A stretch of DNA of 64,000 bases from Mucilaginibacter terrae (GTDB lineage: Bacteria; Bacteroidota; Bacteroidia; Sphingobacteriales; Sphingobacteriaceae), in the NCBI RefSeq assembly GCF_031951985.1, contig NZ_JAVLVU010000001.1, positions 5,208,001-5,272,000 on the forward strand, given 5' to 3'. This document shows, one piece after another, positions 62,571 through 64,000 of this stretch. The position numbers and the translations under genes are program-made. The notes below the pieces were generated by a model. The model searched no databases. It was given only the letters and a program-made list of their open reading frames with translations, and was not told the DNA's origin. The first letter of the stretch is position 1. Each line of letters starts with the position of its first letter.

Positions 62571-63557
62571 ATGAGAAATTTCAAGCATTTAATTTTATCC
62601 ATTACCGGTTTATTATGGGTCTCGGCTGTTTTTGCGCAACAACGTACCGAATGGCTATCCACCACGCCAGATACAAGCTATTCAACCGCATCAGACTATA
62701 AAAACAACATCAAAAAATTTCCGCAGATAAAGGTTGTACCCGAACAAGCGTTTAATAATGTGACCGAAAACCGCGAATTGGTTTATTGTACCATGGGCAA
62801 CCGTCAGCTCAAACTGGATGCTTTTATGCCAAAAGCAAAAAAGAAAGTCCCGGCCATCATGATCATACATGGCGGTGGCTGGCGTTCGGGTAGCCGGCAG
62901 CAACATATTCCGCTGGCGCAGCATTTGGCTTCAAAAGGTTTTGCGTGTTTTACGGTAGAATATCGCTTGTCGACCGAAGCGCTTTACCCAGCTTCGGTTT
63001 ATGATTTAAAGGCAGCTTTGCAATGGATAAGGCGAAATGCCAAAAAGTACAATGTTGATACGGCTAATATTGCAGTATTAGGCTTTTCGGCAGGGGGACA
63101 TTTAGCAGCTTTGGTTGGCTTGACTCCCAATATGGAAAAATTTCAGAAAGGGGAGTGTAACGATGCTACATCAACGGCTGTAAAGGCTATTGTAGATATT
63201 GATGGTACCTTATCATTTGTAAATCCTGAAGCGTGGGAAACCCAAAATGTTGACAAGATAAATGCCTCGGCCAAATGGCTGGGCTATCCACGTACCGAAA
63301 ATATTGAGCTTTGGACCGAAGCTTCGCCCTTTACTTATGCTGAACAAAACCGAACTCCGTTTTTATTCCTGAACAGTTCGGTGGAGCGCATGCACGCCGG
63401 CCGCACCGATTTTAAAAAGATAGCTGACAAAAACGGCGTTTATGTAGAGATTAAAGAGTTTGAAAACTCGCCGCACTCGTTTTGCCTGTACGAACCCTGG
63501 TTTACGCCAACGGTAACAACCATCACCAGTTTCCTGAACAAGGTGTTTAAAAAGTAG
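62571..63557 (+). CDS. Secreted alpha/beta hydrolase (BD-FAE/acetyl-xylan-esterase-like)
   Basis: 328 residues. Signal peptide LILSITGLLWVSAVFAQ. The hormone-sensitive-lipase-type oxyanion motif IIHGGGWRSGS has His100, the nucleophile elbow is LGFSAGGH with Ser173, and the late catalytic His lies in ENSPHSFCLYEPW. The family includes carbohydrate esterases in glycan loci. It stands alone between the efflux operon and a convergent GH43-type gene, which supports a role in xylan or arabinan de-esterification. Confidence 0.87.
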   Translation: MRNFKHLILSITGLLWVSAVFAQQRTEWLSTTPDTSYSTASDYKNNIKKFPQIKVVPEQAFNNVTENRELVYCTMGNRQLKLDAFMPKAKKKVPAIMIIHGGGWRSGSRQQHIPLAQHLASKGFACFTVEYRLSTEALYPASVYDLKAALQWIRRNAKKYNVDTANIAVLGFSAGGHLAALVGLTPNMEKFQKGECNDATSTAVKAIVDIDGTLSFVNPEAWETQNVDKINASAKWLGYPRTENIELWTEASPFTYAEQNRTPFLFLNSSVERMHAGRTDFKKIADKNGVYVEIKEFENSPHSFCLYEPWFTPTVTTITSFLNKVFKK

Positions 63558-63590
63558 TAATTGACCTGTGGCATAAAGAAAGGCATATGT

Positions 63591-64000
63591 TTAGTTTTCG
63601 TTTGAGGTTATCCTGAACCAATCAAAATCGGCATAGCCCGAATCATTGATCTGTGTGTCGCGGGTGCAGTAAATGCCCACTTTAGCACCTATCCATTTGC
63701 CCGGAGTTGCGGTAAAAGCCTGACTTGCCGGCTCAAATTTATTACCATCAAAGCTATAGCTGAAATTACAAATAGCACCCTTGGTAATCTTTACCCGTAA
63801 GTAAATTATTAGCGATGTAACTTTTGTAATAGTTTGCTCTTTTTCCTCCTCGCCGCGGTCGGCATTTTTTACTATAGAATAAACTAAATAGTCGCCATCT
63901 TTTTTATGCCTGATGCCGATGTTGGCATAGCTTAATCCCATTACAGCAAGGCCAGCCTTTTCTTCGAGTTTTACATTTGGTTTAAACTCAAGTTTGGTAG
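63591..64000 (-). CDS. GH43-type glycosidase, C-terminal concanavalin-like domain (partial)
   Basis: Reverse-strand frame open from the window edge to the stop at 63591, 136 codons seen. The visible part matches the C-terminal beta-sandwich of GH43 xylosidases/arabinofuranosidases (GH43_C2): KAGLAVMGLSYANIGIRHKK, then CNFSYSFDGNKFEP, KWIGAKVGIYC and the end YADFDWFRI. The same fold occurs in DUF1349 proteins, so the catalytic domain, which lies outside the window, is inferred. It is convergent with the esterase upstream. Confidence 0.75.
   Translation of the reverse strand, partial: TKLEFKPNVKLEEKAGLAVMGLSYANIGIRHKKDGDYLVYSIVKNADRGEEEKEQTITKVTSLIIYLRVKITKGAICNFSYSFDGNKFEPASQAFTATPGKWIGAKVGIYCTRDTQINDSGYADFDWFRITSNEN

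Noticed and set aside
1..64000. CRISPR array search
   Set aside because: No regularly spaced repeat-spacer pattern or cas-like gene seen; the only regular repeats are the IS21 terminal units at 3589-3665.

Overview
The window looks like chromosomal DNA of a plant-polysaccharide-degrading member of the Bacteroidota, most likely Sphingobacteriaceae (Mucilaginibacter or Pedobacter-like). The grounds are two SusC/SusD pairs, a hybrid two-component (HTCS) regulator, SPII lipoproteins, TAnnTTTG promoter boxes, a tmRNA whose tag reads GENNYALAA, and an integrase of the Bacteroidota type. The genus is inference; no rRNA is present.

Layout. (1) 1-1320: 5' part of a reverse-strand M13 metallopeptidase. 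(2) 1717-2081: tmRNA gene ssrA. (3) 2069-18285: a 16.2-kb integrated island in the 3' end of ssrA. Its ends are a 15-bp exact repeat of the tmRNA 3' end, and a tyrosine integrase lies just inside the left end. It carries an IS21-family element (istA/istB), a truncated gene, a large palindrome, an AraC regulator and an esterase-like hydrolase. These precede a tightly packed 13-gene run of oxidoreductases and small enzymes: four SDR-type proteins including a PRISE-like enone reductase, two aldo/keto reductases, a SnoaL-like protein, two stand-alone ABM monooxygenase-like proteins, an amidohydrolase with a third ABM domain fused to it, and two short unknowns. No conjugation genes are visible. (4) 18286-18764: displaced ssrA-type terminator and decayed DNA. 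(5) 18765-34809: a sugar-acid locus. Two divergent CE1-like esterases face an AraC regulator and an FGGY kinase. Then come a FAH-family dehydratase, a ketoglutarate-semialdehyde-type dehydrogenase, an IlvD/Edd dehydratase, a GntP permease and SusC/SusD. Together these make most of a non-phosphorylative (Weimberg-type) aldonate route to 2-oxoglutarate, coupled to outer- and inner-membrane uptake. (6) 35100-38617: an orphan ORF, a GH29 fucosidase, an RRM protein and a truncated GH43. (7) 39011-54215: a glycan-utilisation locus in the order HTCS, SusC, SusD, GH5 with ricin-type lectin domain, GH2, GH35. This suggests a galactose-decorated plant glycan, possibly fucosylated. (8) 54421-62385: a small acidic protein, an AraC regulator, and a TetR plus MFP/RND/OMF tripartite efflux operon. 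(9) 62571-64000: a secreted esterase and the C-terminal end of a reverse-strand GH43-type protein.

The best candidate for something undescribed is the ssrA island cargo (8292-17973). It is a self-contained set of NAD(P)-dependent reductases, ABM-fold proteins and hydrolases under an AraC regulator. It looks like a mobile module for transforming a quinone-, enone- or polyketide-like small molecule; the substrate cannot be read from sequence.
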